Shown: piece by piece, positions 60,519 through 64,000 of the stretch
Numbering within the stretch: position 1 is the first letter of the stretch
Layout of the letters: every line of letters begins with the position of its first letter
NCBI GenBank assembly: GCA_009930305.1
Contig: RZYM01000006.1
Location: 1-64,000 of the forward strand
Direction: 5' to 3'
Length of the DNA stretch: 64,000 bases
Source of the DNA: Bacteroidia bacterium
GTDB lineage: Bacteria; Bacteroidota; Bacteroidia; Bacteroidales; Paludibacteraceae
Notes under the pieces: model-generated
What the model saw: only the letters and a program-made list of their open reading frames with translations
The model's database searches: none
Told to the model about the DNA's origin: nothing
Program-made: the position numbers and the translations under genes

Positions 60519-60678
60519 GTGTAATTGTTTAATCGTTTAATGTTTAATGTGTAATGTGTAATGTGTAATGTGTAATGTGTAATGTGTAATGTGTAATTGT
60601 GTAATCGTTTAATGTGTAATGTGTAATTGTGTAATCGTTTAATGTGTAATGTTTAATGTGTAATGTGTAATGTTTATT
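60519..60678. repeat. Left heptad arm of four-helix-bundle cassette 2 (about 21 GTGTAAT/GTTTAAT units)
   Basis: gtgtaattgtttaatcgtttaatgtttaatgtgtaatgtgtaat...; contains the S23 stop codon (TTTA). Confidence 0.93.
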
Positions 60679-61054
60679 TTGTTGTGCTGCGTTTTATGTA
60701 ACTGCGTTTCAGTGCACATAATTTATTTGCTATTTTGTCTATATAATTTTGTTGTAATTCGTCTATTTGAATTTTAGTAATATAACTTAAATCCATTGCA
60801 ACTTGAAATTGACAAAAGGTTTCAAGTAATGAGCCATAAGCAATTTCTATAAAACGTAACTTCTCTTTATCTGATTCACGAGAAGTACCCTCTACAATAT
60901 TTGATACAACAGAGACTGCAGCTCTTTGTAATTGTGTACATAAAGCATAACGTTCTTTATCAGGGAACATCGCAGTCAAAATATAAACCTGACCAACATA
61001 CGACCGCGCATCTTTATAAACCTCTAAATGCTCAAAACTATACTGTTTCGCCAT
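60674..61054 (-). CDS. Four-helix-bundle protein (23S rRNA-IVS / S23 / Avd-like family), copy 2
   Basis: MAKQYSFEHLEVYKDARSYVGQVYILT...LCTQLQRAAVSVVSNIVEGTSRESDKEKLRFIEIAYGSLLETFCQFQ. ATG at 61054. Confidence 0.92.
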   Translation of the reverse strand: MAKQYSFEHLEVYKDARSYVGQVYILTAMFPDKERYALCTQLQRAAVSVVSNIVEGTSRESDKEKLRFIEIAYGSLLETFCQFQVAMDLSYITKIQIDELQQNYIDKIANKLCALKRSYIKRSTTK

Positions 61055-61057
61055 ACA

Positions 61058-61078
61058 CACTACACATTACACATTACA
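61058..61078. repeat. Right heptad arm of four-helix-bundle cassette 2 (3 units)
   Basis: CACTACA-CATTACA-CATTACA; acacattacacattaca is an exact 17-bp inverted match to the left arm. Confidence 0.9.
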
Positions 61079-62360
61079 ACCTCGCATCCACCAAATCCCT
61101 TGGCACAAAGGCTTTAACATCGTATATTACAGCTCCTTGATCTTTATATTTTTTAAAATCAAAATTCAGAAATTCATCATGAGATACAGCAGCTATAATA
61201 GCCTGATATTTTTTAGCGGGATTAATGCCATCCAACAAATCGATGCCGAATTCTTCTTTTACAGCATGTTTATCTGCCATTGGATCATAAATATCTACAT
61301 TAACTCCAAAATCGAGTAATTCTTTGTAAATATCAACTACCTTAGTATTACGCATATCGGGGCAATTCTCTTTAAATGTAATTCCTAGAATTAAGACATT
61401 TGCATTCTTTATTTTATGATCAGCTTGTATCATCAATTTAAGTGCGCGTTGGGCTATAAATTTAGCTATGCTATTGTTTACTCTACGACCCGACAATATT
61501 ACTTCGGGTTCGTAGCCCAATGATTTTGCCTTGTGAGCCAAATAATATGGATCTACACTTATACAATGTCCACCAACCAGCCCGGGACGATATTTTTTAA
61601 AATTCCATTTTGTACCTGCAGCTTCAATTACATCGTTGGTATCAATACCTATACGATCGAAAATAAGAGCCAATTCGTTCATGAACGAAATATTTATGTC
61701 GCGTTGCGTATTTTCAATAGCTTTTGCTGCTTCTGCAACCTTCATACTAGGTGCTTTATGTGTACCGGCAGTTATAACCGAACAATACAAGTTATCTACA
61801 ATATCGGCTATTTCGGGAGTAGAACCTGATGTTATTTTCTTAATTGTAGTAAGTGTATTCTCTTTATCTCCGGGATTTATACGCTCAGGAGAATATCCAC
61901 AGAAAAAATCTTGATTAAACTTAAGACCGGATTGTTTTTCGAGTACCGGAACACAATCCTCTTCAGTACAACCGGGATATACTGTAGATTCGTAAATTAC
62001 AATATCACCTTTTTTCAAAACTTGACCTAACATTGCAGATGCCTTTAATAAAGGAGTAAGGTCCGGATTATTAAATTCATCAATAGGAGTTGGTACTGAT
62101 ACTATAAATGTATTAAAATATTTTAATTTCTCGGGATAACAAGCAAAACTTAAGCCTATTCCACTATCCGATTGATATAAATCGGTAGCTTCTTTCATAG
62201 CTTTTAAGTTGGCTTCGAGAGTATGGTCCTTACCCTCTTGCAATTCGGCTATACGAGAGGCATTTACATCAAAGCCTAAGACTCTATATTTTTTACCAAA
62301 CTCAATAGCTAATGGTAAACCTACATAACCTAAACCGATTACCGCAATTTTTCGTTCCAT
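61074..62360 (-). CDS. Nucleotide sugar dehydrogenase (UDP-HexNAc 6-dehydrogenase type, TviB/WbpA-like)
   Basis: IAVIGLGYVGLPLAIEFGKKY, ESTVYPGCTEEDCVPVLE, PGLVGGHCISVDPYYLAHKA, FKENCPDMRNTKV. Confidence 0.92.
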   Translation of the reverse strand: MERKIAVIGLGYVGLPLAIEFGKKYRVLGFDVNASRIAELQEGKDHTLEANLKAMKEATDLYQSDSGIGLSFACYPEKLKYFNTFIVSVPTPIDEFNNPDLTPLLKASAMLGQVLKKGDIVIYESTVYPGCTEEDCVPVLEKQSGLKFNQDFFCGYSPERINPGDKENTLTTIKKITSGSTPEIADIVDNLYCSVITAGTHKAPSMKVAEAAKAIENTQRDINISFMNELALIFDRIGIDTNDVIEAAGTKWNFKKYRPGLVGGHCISVDPYYLAHKAKSLGYEPEVILSGRRVNNSIAKFIAQRALKLMIQADHKIKNANVLILGITFKENCPDMRNTKVVDIYKELLDFGVNVDIYDPMADKHAVKEEFGIDLLDGINPAKKYQAIIAAVSHDEFLNFDFKKYKDQGAVIYDVKAFVPRDLVDARL

Positions 62361-62371
62361 AAATTTTATAA

Positions 62372-64000
62372 TTAAAATTCTTCTTCTGTTTTATCAAAAT
62401 AATTCACATATTGACTATGTGGACTCTTTGATTTATCGTAATAATAATAGCCTCCTTTTTTACCATAACTTGCATAACTATCGTAATAACGAGAATATTC
62501 GAGCTTCTTTAGATTAACATCATTAAAAATTAAGCCGACATTATGCACATTGTTAGCCTCAAGTTGAGCCATGGTTCTTTTATAAAAAGATTTATTAGTC
62601 TGTTCGGCACGTACCGCATACAAGATAATATCAACATACTCTATTATAGCATAAGCATCTGTTACTAAGCCTATTGGAGATGTGTCAAAAACTATATAAT
62701 CGTATGTTTCTTTTAAAATGGATATAAGATTATGCATGTTATCCGACTTAATAAGCTCACCTGGATTTGGAGGTACTATACCTACAGGCAGAATATCAAA
62801 TTTATAATCAGGATGCTTGACTATAGCTTCGTCTAAACTTATTTGGTTAGCTAAATAACTACTTATACCCTTATTTGCAGACAAGTAAAGTTCTGTATTA
62901 ATACTTGGTTTACGCATATCCAAATCGACCAATATTGTTTTACGGCCTGTCATGGCAAATACTCCTGCAATATTTGCAGAAATATAACTTTTACCATCGC
63001 CTGACTGAGATGATGTTACCATAACGGATATTCCTTTTGACTTACCCGATAGGAACTCTATTCGAGTACGAATAACTCTAAATGCTTCAGTTATCGCAGA
63101 TTTAGGATATTTATCGACTATTACAGGTACTTTTTTATCTGTATGCCTAATTACACCTAATAATTGATATCTTTTAGGAGCCATAGAAACGACTTCGGAC
63201 TCAGTACGAATATATGGCACCATTAACTCACGCAATACTATAATTGCAATAGGAACTAATAAGCCTATTGCTAAAAACATAGTGTATGCCTTGTTCTTTT
63301 CACCTGCATTTGTCATGGATGCAAGCCTAGCTTTGTCCAATATAATATTGTCAGGAGAATTTGACGCCTTTTGAATTTGAGCATCAGCACGTTTTTGAAC
63401 TAAGAAGGTATAATAATCGTCATTAATTTTAAACTTACGCTGAATATTAAGTAATTGCTGCTCCTTGTATGGTAATTCTTGCATACCTGCACTAAGTTTC
63501 TGTAAACGATTTTGCATGTCTGCCTTTTGAATATCCAAACCAACCCGAATATTTTTTAAAGCCTCATACATTTGTTCTTTAACGGCATCAATATCGCGAG
63601 TATATTTTGCATATAACGGACTCTTAACCCCAATTTCTTTACGCTTTAACTGCATCTCTGTAAATTGACTTACAAGAGATGATAAATTAGCATCACTCAC
63701 ACCCAAATTAGCAGGAGTTATAATTGTACCTTCTTCTACATTACTTTTTAAATAATTAGTAAGATAATTAAGATATGACTCTTTAAGACGCAATTCCGTT
63801 TGCATGACATCTAATTGGGTATATTGACTCATAAGATTAGAGCCACCTACAGATGCTACAACAAAATTGTTGGCTTTATAATCTTTTAAACGCCCTTCTG
63901 ATATACGAAGAGAATCGGATATAGTTGACAATTGTTCATCTATGAATTCTATGGTTTTGATAGCAGCATCATTTTTACGACTAAGATTATCAGCAAGAAA
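62372..64000 (-). CDS. wzc: Wzc-like polysaccharide co-polymerase/tyrosine autokinase (5' end beyond window)
   Basis: SSQSGDGKSYISANIAGVFAMTGRKTILVDLDMRKPS Walker motifs, Tyr-rich tail YYDSYASYGKKGGYYYYDKSKSPHSQYVNYF. Reading frame stays open past the track's TTG at 63931 (FLADNLSRKNDAAIKTIEFIDEQLSTISDSLR...). Confidence 0.93.
   Translation of the reverse strand, partial: FLADNLSRKNDAAIKTIEFIDEQLSTISDSLRISEGRLKDYKANNFVVASVGGSNLMSQYTQLDVMQTELRLKESYLNYLTNYLKSNVEEGTIITPANLGVSDANLSSLVSQFTEMQLKRKEIGVKSPLYAKYTRDIDAVKEQMYEALKNIRVGLDIQKADMQNRLQKLSAGMQELPYKEQQLLNIQRKFKINDDYYTFLVQKRADAQIQKASNSPDNIILDKARLASMTNAGEKNKAYTMFLAIGLLVPIAIIVLRELMVPYIRTESEVVSMAPKRYQLLGVIRHTDKKVPVIVDKYPKSAITEAFRVIRTRIEFLSGKSKGISVMVTSSQSGDGKSYISANIAGVFAMTGRKTILVDLDMRKPSINTELYLSANKGISSYLANQISLDEAIVKHPDYKFDILPVGIVPPNPGELIKSDNMHNLISILKETYDYIVFDTSPIGLVTDAYAIIEYVDIILYAVRAEQTNKSFYKRTMAQLEANNVHNVGLIFNDVNLKKLEYSRYYDSYASYGKKGGYYYYDKSKSPHSQYVNYFDKTEEEF

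Overview
This is a 64-kb, AT-rich bacterial chromosome segment. Gene content, small overlapping operons and TAnnTTTG-type -7 promoter boxes point to the phylum Bacteroidetes (Bacteroidota). From left to right: (i) a tyrosine recombinase next to tRNA-Ala(GGC), probably the edge of an integrative element extending off the left side; (ii) a housekeeping block at 1.5-23.3 kb: DJ-1/PfpI, MATE/Wzx-like flippase, ruvB, gldA-like, thiL, rplY/ctc, pth, S4/Hsp15, rfbA-rfbC-rfbD, phoH-like, purC, TPR protein, CPBP protease, nucleoside phosphorylase, hipBA, purU, hisH-hisA-hisF-hisIE, ftsE-like; (iii) after a strong bidirectional terminator, about 40 kb of minus-strand surface polysaccharide genes. These include many GT2/GT4 enzymes, wecB, pyruvyl transferase, an F420-hydrogenase-beta-like protein, a GDP-heptose set (gmhA, hddA, fused hddC-gmhB), DegT aminotransferases, WbqC, a Wzm/Wzt exporter with a C-terminal extension, an Arn-like sub-cluster, two UDP-sugar dehydrogenases and a truncated Wzc tyrosine kinase. 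The most interesting signals are: (a) degenerate heptanucleotide (GTGTAAT/GTTTAAT/GGGTGAA) arrays fitted exactly between start and stop codons, three times as inverted flanks around a payload, two of which are Avd/S23-like four-helix-bundle genes; (b) an Arn-like lipid-linked sugar module with an added ATP-grasp enzyme and a very divergent DegT-like protein; (c) a hipBA module separating a complete GT2 gene from a truncated GT2 paralogue absent from the ORF track; (d) a glycosyltransferase pseudogene translationally coupled to wecB. All product names come from reading motifs in the supplied translations; no database search was run.
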